Assembly (NCBI RefSeq): GCF_000004825.1
Contig: NW_008805078.1
Span: 1,206,069 to 1,270,068 of the forward strand
Source of the DNA: Heterostelium album PN500
Lineage: Eukaryota > Evosea > Eumycetozoa > Acytosteliales > Acytosteliaceae
Length of the DNA: 64,000 nt
Direction: 5' to 3'
In this document: in pieces, positions 33,396-46,064 of the stretch
How the letters are laid out: every line of letters begins with the position of its first letter
Position numbering within the stretch: the stretch's first letter is position 1
Program-made: the position numbers and the translations under genes
Notes under the pieces: generated by a model
The model's database searches: none
What the model was told of the DNA's origin: nothing
What the model saw: only the letters and a program-made list of their open reading frames with translations

Positions 33396-35638
33396 TCAAT
33401 CGAAAATTTGATTATAATTCTCTAGTATATGAGTGATAACCTGACTACTTGAATCCAACATTATAGACAATACGTTTTCCTCTGGTGATTTCATCAGACT
33501 CGGACCAAACATCAAACCTAAATTGTGCGCGTGCATCATATTGCTTGAACTATGCTTGGTTACATCCACCAAAAATCTCATCAACTCTTTGATTAAACAT
33601 TGATTATACTCTGGTAATCCCAAAACCAACTGTTTAATAGCACCTGATTTCTCATTATCATTTAATTCTAAACAATAAGATATTCGATTAATATTATTAT
33701 TCCAATATATTTGTATCTATAATAATAGTTATACTTACTTTGTGTCTTTATAAAATCATTATGATATTTAAATGTAAATACAGGCACCGATAGTTGTCTT
33801 AAAAACTTTTTAAGTGTGCTAGAAACTACGTGAACACAACAATCCGCCGGTATATCGAATCCATGTTGGAGCAATGATTTCATCAAAGTTTCAACTTCCG
33901 ATTGATTTCCACCAACTCTAAATAGACCTTCTGTATCTAAAGCTATAGAAATGATTTGAAACATTAATAACTTATATATAAAAATTAATTAATTTTAAAT
34001 ATAAATACCTTTATCAACCCATAAAAAGTCAATACACTTTGTAACTAACAATGGTATCTTTCTGTTGGTTGCATCTCTATTATTTTCACGTGAAATAACA
34101 GCCTCCAGAGTCATACCCATCGGTGTCTTTGGTGCTGTACTCATATCTATAGGTTGACTATAACTTCTATTTCTTTGTATTTTTCTATCTTTTGTAACTT
34201 CTTTTGGTTTCTATAGAAATAAATAAAGAAAATAAACAGATATATTATTAATAAACTAATTCTAATATAAATATTATGAAAATAAATAAAACTTACAAGT
34301 TGAGCTGCAGGTTTTACAGTTAAATTATTAAATGAAATCGGACCACTACTTCTTGTTGTTGTCAACTCTATACTATAGTTTTTAATTAAATCTGATTTAT
34401 ATTTTTCTACATTGTCGTGAATAGCCGACAACTTTTCTTCAATAAACTGTTTGTAAAATTTCGATTTCATTTGAGTACCAGATGATGGATGAAAATTAGC
34501 AATATCTAAAAATATATAATAATGAAAGATGATGATGATGATGATGATGATTAATAAAAGAATATAAATAGAGATTGATTGATTCTTTGCTTTGCTTACC
34601 TTCTTTTGTAAAAAATTTCGATTTTCTTTGTTTTAATTTCTGTGCTCTAAATTCCTCGGGGTTGTCCAACATCTTTTTGTATTCCGATGAGATTGTTTCT
34701 TTGAATTGAGTTGCCTTCTCGTTGGACTTTAGTGATCCTGTTGCATTTGAAGAATCTTTCTGTTTGCTCGGTGATTTGAGTGAGCCTGTCGATGTAACGC
34801 GAGCGACGACTTGCGCGCCACTGCCACTGGCACTTCCAACCGTGTTGATATTGATCGTTGGAGGTTTGATATCGGGGTGAATGATTGTTGATTCCGAACG
34901 TTCGTGTCTACTTAGTATAATCGATGATCTATTTATTGCACTACCGCTGTTGTTGTTATTGTTGCTTGGACTGTTGCTCAGTTCCACTTCAGGTTTTGCA
35001 GAGGCGATTGTGTAGCTGTAGGCGCGGCCTGTCGAAGGTGATTTCAACTCCTCTTCTTCCTCCTCGATGATACTGCTGTTTGTACTGCTGGAATCGTCTG
35101 GAACCACGCCGTTGCCTTCGTCTTCATCGTCCTCGTATGACTCATCGTAACTCTCAGTGTCTTCCTCGCCAAACAAGACGTCCTCCTCCGAGACGTCCTT
35201 GATGATGACTTCTCCGTCAAACTCATAGTCCACCAGAGTATCGCGTAGTTGTTCATACGATGATTTCAATGGATTGTTACTAGCGAAATTAGTAATACTA
35301 TTAATCGGTGAAAGTGGTGATGTTGGTGTTGTACTTGGTGTAGTCGATCCACTTGTTGATGCATTTACATTATTATTATTGTTATTACTATTGTTATTAC
35401 TATTATTATTATTATTAACTACACCAATTGGTAGTAGAGGTGGTGGTTGTAATGGTGCTGGTGTTGATATGGGAGGTGATGAAGTTGACCTCTGATGATG
35501 TGTAGATGTTAAATGTTGACTCTTTAAATAATTGATTTGTGATGTTGTTGTTGGTAATTTACTATTATTATTATTATTATTATTACTGCTATTTGTTGAT
35601 GTATTATTTACACCATTAAAACTTTTTATGTTACTCAT
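33396..35638 (-). CDS. RhoGAP-domain protein
   Basis: Five exons (35638-34600, 34505-34297, 34210-34009, 33942-33739, 33667-33396) join in phase to give about 641 residues. The first ~250 residues are low complexity (Asn, Ser, Pro and an acidic stretch), probably disordered. The RhoGAP domain is C-terminal (about 440-640). It has the start IPLLVTKCIDFLW, the arginine-finger loop TEGLFRVGGN, LKKFLRQLSVPVF (usual K-x-x-LR-x-LP-x-P block) and HAHNLGLMFGPSLMK (usual NLA-x-VFGP-x-L). The protein ends right after the domain. It should stimulate GTP hydrolysis on a Rac/Rho GTPase, with the target not predictable from sequence. The helical segment at about 350-400 could be a coiled coil. Confidence 0.92.
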
Positions 35639-37568
35639 TATTTATAAAAATATTATTACAAATTATAATTTTGAAAAAAAAACTAAATTATAATTAAAAA
35701 TATCTAAAAACTATTAATATTATTATTACTATTATTACAACAAAAACTAACTAACTAAAATTTTACTTGATAGATAGATCTTCTTAATATCTATTATATT
35801 ATGTTATTGTTATTGGTTATTTTATCTATATATGTAAGTAAGTAAGTACTAGATAGGTGAAGTAATGGTTGGTATGGATGATGATGATGATGTTGTTGAT
35901 ATTGATGATGAAGTTGTTGTGGAGAGGAGGTGTGTGGTTGGTTGGTTTGTAGTCGTTGGCATAAAAATAGATCAACTACTCCTGTTTTGTGCACTTTTTT
36001 GTTTTTTGTTTGAAAAAAAAATTAAAAACCAAATAACCTTTCTTTTCTTTTGCTTTTCTTTGCTACTCCTAATTGCTCTTCTCTTCTGTCTATATTTAAT
36101 TTGAAATTAATTAGTTGGTTAATATTAACCTTAATTTAGATATTAACTACAAATTTAATTGATATGATTTCAATTGAATTGATTTTTCAATTGAATTACT
36201 GATTTGAATTGAATTAAAAACAAAAACAAATGCTAACAACAACATTATTATTATATTTTAATATTTATTTGAAACCAATATAATATAGTTCCTTACTACT
36301 CATGTCTATCTTTATCATTAAATCTTTCTCACTCTTTCTCCCACTCACTATATATACATTGTTTTATTATATTTTATATTTTATGATGTGTTTACTTGAG
36401 CGTGTGTGTGAGTGTCAATACCAGTGTGTGAGCGTGTGTGCTTGTTGAAATGATTGTTTGTTTAGCAAGTTGCGTGAGAGAGTAACGTGAGCTTACTTGT
36501 TAATATACGTGTTTATTTGATTGAATCTCATATATAGTTGTAATATATATAGATTTATTTATTCATCAATTTGTTTATTATTTTTATTTGACTTGACTAA
36601 GAGTTGAATTGGAGTTGTATAGAATAGAATGGATAACACATGTTTTTTATTGTAGCTACAACATATATAAATACATATAACAATGATCGATAATTAGTGA
36701 TTATGATGATAATGGTAATGATGTTGTTAATAAAATCCAACAAAACAAAATGAAAATGCAATTCAATTTATAACATAGATATAATTTACTTTATATTTGA
36801 TATATAATATATACTGATGTCTGTCTTGACCTGTAATGTTTGTTTCCAACAAACTAATTTATTAAAAGATCAGATAATAGATAAGCTAATGCCTTAGGTA
36901 GTACTACTTTTTCAATAAAAAATTATAATATTGTTTTGTTTGCTTGCTTGTTACTATTATTAAGATCTGATTGCTTTAGTGTTGATATAAATTTATATCT
37001 TATCGTTGGGTGTGTGGTTGGTAAAATAATATTATTTTCTGTGTTATTATTATTATTAATACTGTATTGTTTTATAAATTATTATGTGAAAGGAAATAAT
37101 TATAATTATATGAGTCGAATTTAAGTTTACTGAAAAAATTGATATTTATATTTATGAATGATTTTGATTAAATCAATGTTTTTTTAATTTAATTTTTTTT
37201 TTGAAAAATTAATTATAGTTTTTTTTAAATTTTTTTTTAAAAAAAATAATAATAAACCTGGTCTAATTCTAATAATTTATTATTATTTTTTTATAATTAC
37301 AAAAGATTATTTATATATATATTTTTATCGTTATTTCTTTTATTTTTGATATAAAATAAAATAAAAATAAAGTTTTACCCCAACAGATTTTTTTCATAAA
37401 AACAAACACCTTATGAGAAAAGATTTGATTTCGATTTCGGGTGCACATTTTTGCAGTAAAAAAATAAATTTTTTTTTTTTTTTTTATATAATCAATTATG
37501 GATTCTTAAAAACAAAAAAATTATTTATTCTAAAGTAAAAAAAAAAGTAAAAACTGCTTGGTCGATTT
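35639..37568. other. Long gene-free stretch, 1.9 kb
   Basis: Upstream of the RhoGAP gene. It is AT-rich, with GTGTG-rich DNA around 36395-36445 and poly-A/T runs near 37180-37260 and 37465-37485. Short frames here (such as 35865-36104 and 36936-37124) encode only runs of hydrophobic residues and look random. It may hold regulatory DNA or untranslated exons for the RhoGAP gene. Confidence 0.5.
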
Positions 37569-38682
37569 TTAAATCTCTACTTTTTGATTTTCTGAATCTC
37601 TTTCTTCCAACAAAACGAAATTTAGTAACTCTTTTCTACAGATAGGGCAAGTTGAATTGTTAAGTAACCATGTTCTAAGGCAATCGAAATGAAAAGTATG
37701 ATAACATGGTGTGATAAATATATCGTTGGTAATCTCTTCTAAACAGATTGAATCTAATACCCCAAACAACTTTAAGTGCTTGTCTTTACCTTTGATATTC
37801 TTAACGAACGCAGAGTAGATACGATCCATCTCTGTCATTCCTTTCAAATTGAAGAATCGAACGATACACTCAAGGAGATGTTTCAATTTACAAACTTTAA
37901 GTTCCATCATAGATTCTTGTAATCTATGCTGGTAAATTAACTTTAGAAGTTTGGATTTGGTAGTTGCTCTTCTTGGATAGAAACCTCTATCGATACCATT
38001 ATCCACATCTTGGATGAATGTACCAACTACAAAACGATTCGGTCCAAACTTTTGAAGCAACTGTGTGAATCCAGCATGCTGGATTATGAGGCAATCTATA
38101 ATAGGTCTCTTCACTAACAGAGGGCTGATCATTATGAGTAATTAATAGTAATGATCTCGAATAGAAATCTTTGCCAAAGACAGTTTCATAGAGTTTGAAA
38201 AGTTGTTTCTCTTCTTCACTAAATCTATTGTGTGCCATCACAACAATGATTAAAGAGAATCCAATTCTATAGTTAAAGAGTACTTCGTAAATTCCAGAAA
38301 TCTTTTGTTCGATGGTGAATCTTGGATCAGTGAAACCAATAGTGTCGAGAAGGATATGATTTCCATTGTAGTATGCATAAACATTATCAGTGCATCCATC
38401 CACAAGATTAATATCACCAACTTTGGCTGGACCTTCAAGATCTTTCTTGGAAACACCGTCTCTCAACAAAGCATTGATAGCTGAGCTCTTTCCAACCTTT
38501 GAACCACCAACAACAATAATTCTTTGTTTTTCCTTAATATCTCCAATTGATAAAAGTAGTGGATTATTATTGTTAATATTTGTATTATTATTGTTGATAC
38601 TAACACTGTTATTATTATTGTTGTTAATATTGTTGATATTAATTTCTTGGTTTAATAGTGCACGACTGTTTGAATTACCCAT
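37569..38682 (-). pseudogene. GTPase-RING fusion gene, split by one frameshift
   Basis: The first frame (38682 down to about 38110) starts MGNSNSRALLNQEI, a good N-myristoylation signal. After an Asn-rich linker it has a P-loop GTPase: VVGGSKVGKSSAIN (G1), LLDTIGFTDP (G3) and LLLITHND (G4-like), similar to AIG1/GIMAP-type or septin-like G domains. At about 38108-38115 the reading shifts by one base. The second frame continues without loss of similarity as DCLIIQHAGFTQLLQKFGPN and ends in a RING-like finger: ICLEEI, then CYHTFHFDCLRTWL and CPICRKEL. The RING lacks the second Cys of its first pair (Glu instead). It is either a young pseudogene or a one-base sequence error in a working membrane-bound GTPase/E3 ligase. 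Confidence 0.65.
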
Positions 38683-38974
38683 TCTAATATTTATCTCTAT
38701 GACATATAAAATTAATTATAAAATAAAAACAATACAATTATTTTAGAGTCTTTGCAAAAAATTTGTATTCAACTTAAATTTTCACTTTGGGTTTTTTGTA
38801 AGATTTTAAAATTAGACATCTGTTATTTTTTATAAGCTCTTTTAATTTTAGCCAACTTCTTTGCGTAAATTTAGTGAAATTAAATTTTAGTCCTAAAGCA
38901 AATGACTTAAAATTGAAACATTAAAGACAACTTATTTTAGGTAAAGTAACACAACACCCCCAAAAAAATTGAAT

Positions 38975-40771
38975 TTATTCTAAAAATAATTGAGATACTC
39001 TGAAATAATGATTGAAATTTGATTTGTGAATGATTTTCGCAACTCTTTTATCTTGATAATTATCTTTAAATAGCCAGCCAACCAATAGATAATAATTTGA
39101 ATCTATCTTTCTGATATGACACTTATCTTTACTCAAACCCAAATATTTAAATATGATATTGGTGAGAGTTGGTGGAATGTAAAGTGGATATTGGAATGAA
39201 AAGTTAATGATTAATGTTCGCACAAAATTTGGAATCACATAGAATGGTAATTTTTTTATAGTTCCAGTTCTATCTCTTATTTCAAGAGTTTCAACTGATG
39301 TTGGAATTGTTACTGTATTGAAAAAAAGTTCTTCGAAACTGATACTAAGATATTTGATTCCATATGGAAGTGTTTGTAAATTCAAACGACCTTTGATAAT
39401 TCTCTGTTCGATTCCTTCTTTCATTATTTTGACTTCCAAATGATCGATATTTAGAGTTGTATATGGAAAGTTTGAATGGGTGAGTTTGTCAATCTTGAGG
39501 TTTGGCAAAACTGATTCTGGTAAGCTGCTGACTGATAACTCTTCCAGGTGATATTGTATTGTCTCTGGAAACATCTCTTTGAAGTCATATAAATTTACGC
39601 TATTGATTTGTGAATGATAGAGCGATAGATATTTGATTGCTGGTGATAATGCTGATTTCAAATGATATCTAGAACTAAGTGCTAGACTTGTCAATGTTGG
39701 TGGAAGATCTGACAGGTTTAAAGCATTCTCATTGCTAAAACCTAGAATTAGAGTTGTTAAATTTGGTAGAGATTTCATAAAAGGAATCCAACTTGAAGGT
39801 ACAAATTGAAGAGTTTGGAGAGTCTGTGGTAAATAATGTTCGTTTATAATTGTAGGTGGGAAGCCAAGAAATCGTAGAGACTCAAGATTCGGCGGAAGTA
39901 CTCCAGCTTTGGCGAGTTGATTGGGCTTGGCTCTGCTTAAAGTTAGACTCCTGAGAGATAAAGGTAGAACACCTGGCTCTATTGGTTGATCTTTTCGAAG
40001 TCCAAAGAATATGCTCTTCAAACCATCTGGTAGCATACCTTTAGTGAGGTGATTACTTAAAAGTGATCTGATGGTCAGCTCCTCTAAACCAGATGGAAAG
40101 CAATCTTTAGTGAAATCTTCAATTGATGAACCACTGAAATGTAGAAACTTGGTGGTTGGTGGTAGTTTCATTTTGAAGTTTTTGAGACCATTTATCTTTA
40201 TGATGTTTGACGAGAGCAATGCATCATCAGGAAGATCTACTTTGGCAGATATAAAAATCTCTCTAACAGTTGTAAGTATACCGTATTGAGAAAATGTTTC
40301 TATGAAAATATATAAATATATAAATATTAATTGATAAAGATTAGAAGAGATTCTCTATTTTGTTTTTATTCAATGTAAGTAAGAATTCATTTCTTATATG
40401 GCTACTGCTTACTTACTTTGATCTAATGTTAAATCGTAAAAATCATTAATAATTTTAGTGTCATTATCTAAGATCATCATCGAAACAATCTCTTTAAACT
40501 CTAATGAAGTCGAATATACAGATTGATAGGAACCTACTGTATTTGTTGTGTTGTGAGACTGCTGATCATTGTTTATTGGTGATGGTGATGATGTTGGTAT
40601 TTTTAAAGTGTTATTAACATTGAACAACAGATATTTATTTCTGTTGTCAAACCATCTCTTGCAAACTAAACTAAAACAAACTCTATCTATGTTATCAGTT
40701 ATATTATTAACTATTACACTTATCAATACAAAAGGCAAATTTATAAACATAATATTATTATCTTGTGACAT
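38975..40771 (-). CDS. F-box / FNIP-repeat protein
   Basis: Two exons (40771-40417 and 40299-38975) give 559 residues. Exon 1 has the F-box-like part (LPFVLISVIVNNITDNIDRV, CFSLVCKRWFDNRNKYLLFN) followed by a Ser/Asn/Thr-rich loop. Exon 2 has about ten FNIP-like repeats, for example LPPTTKFLHFSGSSIEDFT and GVLPLSLRSLTLSRAKPNQ. The C-terminus has the family's closing phrase with RKIDSNYYLLVGW. The intron sits at the same site as in the FNIP genes at 25,929-29,576 but the sequence is far more distant, so it is an older paralogue. A role as an SCF adaptor is inferred. Confidence 0.88.
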
Positions 40772-41671
40772 GAATAAATAATCGTAAAGTTTTAATTAAT
40801 GTTATAATATTATAGGACAAGTTATAAGATGAAATTAAAATCAACTTCATCATTATTTATAAAAAAAACTATTTTGGTTTTTAGAATAAACATTGTGGTT
40901 TAATACCTGCTCAGTCTCTTTAAAACCATCGGTCGCCTGATTATGTATTTTTATATAAATCTTTGTCTTGTTAAAATTATATTATTATATTACACTTTTA
41001 CAAAATTCTGTTCAGATAATAATTGAGATAAATATATTACTTACCACCAAACAAAAAACTATAAGATTTTTATCTTATAAAAAATGGTATCTTTTCTTGA
41101 AGAGCAAATAGAAAATTTCCAAAAAAAAAATAAAAATGGGTGGTTAATATGATTGGGGCACAATTTTTTTGTTTTTGTTTTTTTTTTTTTTTACTTTTAA
41201 GTTTTGTTATTCTTATGTTTCTATTTAATATTAATAAAACTATATCTAATTGATTTTACATATATATGATAGAAACTAAGAAGTTAAACATTTATTACTA
41301 TCATCACTTTTAAGAAATATTTTTTTTACATTGTTTACTCAGTTTCTGAAGATTCATTTTTAATTTTGTGACGTTTTTAAAGTAACAAAAAAATATCTGA
41401 TTATTGTTGGTAAAAGTCGACTTGTATTATTATTCATTTTATCAATATTGATATCATTCAATATATAAATATCATCTTATCATCATCATTATAATATAGA
41501 ACTATTTATATTTAATATTTAGATATTATTGTTGATTGAATAATACTACTATTTTGATGGTTTAATGTAATACAAATATAAATATATCATTTCACATTAT
41601 ATTTTATTAGTAATAGTATATCATATAAATAGAGAGAGAGAGAGTATATAAAATAGAAATAATAATAAAAA
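40772..41671. other. Divergent promoter region, 900 bp
   Basis: AT-rich spacer between divergent genes, with an AG microsatellite at 41631-41644 just before the start of the C2-domain gene. I see no gene in it. Confidence 0.6.
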
Positions 41672-44621
41672 ATGAGTGACGGCATGCAAGGAAAATTATT
41701 TGTTACTGGTAAATACATACATATATTGATATTACTATTAATAATATTTGTTAATCATTAATAATTGTTTTGTTTATCTAAATCTATATTTAAATCATAT
41801 TATAATAACAATAATATTATAGTTTTACAGGCACAAAACTTGGTTATTAAACAAGAAAAGTCAGCGGCACAAGAGTTTGTAGGTGCTTTGTCATCACCTT
41901 TGTTTCAGGGTATTCAAGCGATTCAGAACTTCTCTACAAACAATGTGAAAAAGTTGGCACCGATCTTCACTGTACCAGGTTCGTTGGTGGTACAGGGATT
42001 CAATACGATTGGTGATGCGATTCGTGGTGGTGCGTCTTCAGAGTCGGTACCGGTGGTCAGCAGTAGCGCCGCACCTACACAACCGTCGGTAGGTATCACT
42101 GCGTCCGTCTTCTTTGAGAACAACACCGAAGAGGTCTTTAGAACACAGCTCTCTGAGAACCTGACGGAACCAAAGTGGAATGAATCACATACGTTCAACG
42201 TTGTCGATCCATGCTCGACCGTTCGTTTCCGTATCGTCTTGAAGTCACTCTCTGAGAAGTCTGATTTTCTCATTGGAACGGCACAGATGTCGTTGATCGA
42301 TGAAGTGCATCTCTGGGGACAGAAACCCGTTGCCAAATGGATCAATATCACCAAGACGGTTGCTGCCGCCAACTCTGACGACAACAACAACTCGTCGGAA
42401 TTCGCCTACACCGAAGATGAAATCGTAGGAAGAATCGAGTTACAGCTGCAATACAAATATAGAAACGTTTGGGACTGTGTTTATCACGGAAAGATGCTGT
42501 TGTTGGAGAAGAAATACGACGAGGCGTTGGAAGCGTTGAACGAAGCGATCACAAACAACCCGACCAACCCGAAACTCTATGTGATGATGGTCGATTGCTA
42601 TCTAGCACAGAAACAGTATGGCAAAGCGATAGAGAGTGCCGGTAAGATTATACAACACGATCGTGGTTACATCGGTCACCTGAAAGCTGCACGTGTCTTG
42701 ATGGCTGCCAATCAACTGGAGAAAGCGCAAACGTTCATCGACAAAGCGAAAGCAGTCTCCGATAAATCAGAGGAGATCTACAATATACAAATGGAATTAT
42801 TACATCTTTCCGAAGTTGATAAGATTAACAAGTTAATTGATCAAGGTTCAAATGATTTCTTAAGGTAAAGTTATAATAGCTAGTTAGTTAGTTAGTTAGT
42901 TTATATAATAATAATCATCATATTAATAGTTGTTATTATTATCTTATAGAGGTGAATTTATAACAGCAAGTGAACATTTTACAAAAGCAATTGAAATTAA
43001 TCCACATAGTACTATCTTGTATGAAATGAGAGCGATTTGCTTTGTTTGTGCAAAGAATAACGCTGCTGCTATATTGGATACCAATAAGATATTGGAAATC
43101 GATCACAATTGGCCAAAAGTAAACAATACATTTGGTGGTTACATGATGAAAGATGGTCAAATCAATGTTATGTCAAAGAAACGTTGGTTTGGTTTGAAAT
43201 CTATATTTCTTTTCTATTATAAAGATATAAATGTAAGTAAAAACAAAACAATGATAATAATTATTAATAACAACTGGACGATATTAATATTCATTTCTCT
43301 CTTATCTTAGGAATTAATACCACAAGGTGTAATTTGTTTAAATGAATTTGGATGTGCACCAAAACCAAATCAAAAGGTAAAGTTTCAACTACGTACAAAA
43401 GATCGTGAATACTACTTAAAGGTGGAGAATCCAGAGGAGTTTGACAAGTGGATCGTTACTTTGACAAAGATATCAAAGACGAAACCAAAGTTACCACCTA
43501 TCAAAGAGATTCAGGATGCTATCATTTGGAGAAATATCTATCAGAGTAAGACCGATCAAAAGACATCGTTTATGTTGCCAGAGGTGATGATGCTGCCAGA
43601 GACACTGTTTGTAGAGTCTGGAAGGTTGGCATTCTCCATCGGTGACAAGATCAAAGCGAAATTGTCATCGATTCCACAGTCAGAGTGTACGGCAACCGGT
43701 TGGCTCTACAAGATGGGACAGGTCAACAAGGAGTGGCAACGTCGTTACTTTTTGCTGCACAACAACATTCTCTATTATTGCAAGCTGAACAACGGCGATG
43801 AGAAACAACCATCGATTACGCCAACCGGTACTCTCCCACTGGACGGCGCCAAACTCGATGTCAACCCGTCGTCGATCACCAAGGCGAACGCTTTCATGAT
43901 TATGACTGCACTACGTAGAAACTTTGCTGTCGCCGCCGATTCCGATACCGACAAGGAACGTTGGCTCAAGGCGATAGTAGTGGCGAGTGGCGCGCAACTC
44001 CCAGTCGAAGAGGAGAAGAAACCCGAGGAAATGCCAACTTCAGAATCACTGTTTTCCAATCGTTCCAGACGTGTCAAGTCATTACGTTCCGTTCCAATGG
44101 ATCCAGATTCTCAACAAACTCAACAACAACAACAACAATTTATTAATAATAACAATAACAATAGTAATAGTAATAATGATAATCAACAATCGAATCATGG
44201 TAATCAACAACAATCACCAAAAGTTACTCGTAGAATCGGATCGAATGAGATGTCTAGTTCTGAATCGAGATACTTTGCCAAGTTTGGATTGTCAGAGAAT
44301 ACTATTGTGATGCCAAGTGCACCAATTATTAGTAGTAAGAGTAATTTGAACTCGTCGGCCAATAGTATGCCGTTGATTCAACCGACACACACTGTATCAT
44401 CACCTGCCAACCCATCACCAACATCATCAACACCATCATCACCACACAGTTCACAACGATCACTCAAATCAGTGTATCCAACTGAAATGCCAAATCCAAC
44501 CGAATACGACGATGAAAACGAAGAGAGCAATGTTGGTCTCGTCAGTGGTAAAAAGAAATCCGTAAACGAGGAAACTGGTGAAGATGAAGAAAAAAGATGT
44601 TGTAAATGTACCATACAATAA
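41672..44621 (+). CDS. C2-TPR-PH-PH protein with a CaaX box
   Basis: Four exons (41672-41708, 41823-42864, 42950-43232, 43311-44621) join in phase to give 890 residues. The N-terminus (GKLFVTVLQAQNL, across the first join) begins a C2 domain. This C2 is interrupted by a long insert and resumes at TQLSENLTEPKWNESHTFNV. TPR units follow (about 245-425; KYDEALEALNEAITNNPTNP, EFITASEHFTKAIEINPHST). A first PH domain is near 430-500 (FYYKDINELIPQGVICL ... FDKWIVTL) and a second at about 578-685 (ATGWLYKMGQVNKEWQRRYF ... KERWLKAI). A Ser/Asn/Gln-rich tail ends in KCTIQ, a CaaX prenylation box with further Cys upstream. All parts point to a membrane-recruited scaffold in lipid signalling. I know no named gene with this order. 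Confidence 0.88.
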
Positions 44622-45250
44622 AATAATAATAATCGAAAAATAATAAAATGATAAATATAATTGTTTTTTTAACATTATCATATTAAAACAAAGGATAATC
44701 TAATGTTAAAGTTGCTGTTTGTCATACTTGAATTCAAGTCTAATAAAACATGTGTAATTTAACTATGCAAATGATAATGGTGATGTACTATAATAAAGAT
44801 AGGATCACAATGGTTTAATCTACTTGTTAAATTAGATATATCAAAACAAATAAATATAGATTATAATATTCATTTAAAAACTCAGATAAACGAATATTGT
44901 ATCGTTCTATGATTCTGTATAAAAAAAAAACTAATAGCTGATCTATTAAAATATACATTTATCATGATCTATTAAATGTTAAATTAATAAAGAATATAAT
45001 AAATAAATTTAAATTGTTTGTTAAAAAATTGATCAAAGCAAATTCTGTCTGATTATTAATAAATACAACACCAAAGATTGTTTTTGTATGAAAAAAGAAG
45101 TTCGAAAAAGTACAAGTGCAAAAATAAAAAAAAATCCAAAAAAATAAAATTTTCAATTCTCAGCGAGACGACCTCCTGTGCATAAACCCAACTAATGAGA
45201 TACGCATTGACTCCCTTTTTCGTATATCCTTCACACACACGCACCATAAG
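44622..45250. other. Intergenic / promoter of rps5
   Basis: 629 bp of AT-rich DNA. The last 100 bases carry a less AT-rich stretch, including CACACACACGCACC directly before the rps5 start, probably its core promoter or leader. No gene seen. Confidence 0.5.
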
Positions 45251-46064
45251 ATGACTGAAGTCAGTTTGTTTGGAAAATGGTAGAGTTATTGTTTCATATC
45301 ACTATCACACAGCACAACACACAGGATTGATTGGAATAGTAGAAACAGGATAGAAAAAGAATGAGAAAATGAAAGAGATGGAAAGAAATGAACGAAAGAT
45401 ATACAAAAAGAGATTATAGATACAATCTCACCAGCAATGCATCACCCACTTTTATCTTAAAACAATTTGAGTAGTTTTTATTAATACCAAACCTTACTAC
45501 TACCTACAATTAATAAAAAACAGGTCTTTCAGAGAAGTCCAATGCTCTGATATCTCCTTGCAAGATTACATCATGACCAAGAAGCAAGTCTTCTTGCCAC
45601 ACTCTGCTGGTCGTTACAACAAGATCCGTTTCAGAAAGGCCCAATGCCCAATCGTTGAGCGTCTTGCAAACTCAATGATGATGTTCGGTCGTAACGCTGG
45701 TAAGAAGATCATGGCTGTCCGTATCATCGAAAAGGCCTTCGAGATCATCTTCCTCTTGACTGACAAGAACCCAATCCAAGTTTTGGTTGATGCCATCATG
45801 AACTCTGGTCCACGTGAAGATTCCACCCGTATTGGTTCAGCTGGTACTGTCCGTCGTCAAGCCGTCGATGTCTCCCCAATGAGACGTGTTAACAACGCTC
45901 TCTACTTGATCACTCAAGGTGTTCGTGCCGCCGCTTTCAGAAACATCAAGACAGTTTCTGAGTGTTTGGCTGACGAATTGATCAACGCCAGCAAGGGTAG
46001 CCCAAATTCCTATGCCATTAAGCAAAAGGACGCTCTTGAGCGTACTGCCAAATCACACAGATAA
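45251..46064 (+). CDS. rps5: 40S ribosomal protein S5 (uS7)
   Basis: Two exons: 45251-45279 (29 nt, [10 protein letters not shown] with the Trp codon split) and 45524-46064, giving 189 residues. The split Trp and the following [16 protein letters not shown] match the N-terminus of eukaryotic S5. The body has [56 protein letters not shown] and [18 protein letters not shown], ending in LERTAKSHR. uS7 lines the mRNA exit region of the 40S head. Codon use is strongly biased, with many C-ending codons, as for highly expressed genes and unlike every neighbour. Human S5 is 204 residues; the difference is at the variable N-terminus. Confidence 0.97.

Noticed and set aside
35865-37124. Several short frames (35865-36104, 36936-37124, minus 35794-35994)
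   Set aside because: Runs of Asp/Val or Leu from simple sequence; no coding bias, no domains.
37999-38132. A tiny intron explaining the GTPase-RING frame change
   Set aside because: The only GT...AG pair there is 23 nt and its removal leads to a stop; a frameshift explains the data better.
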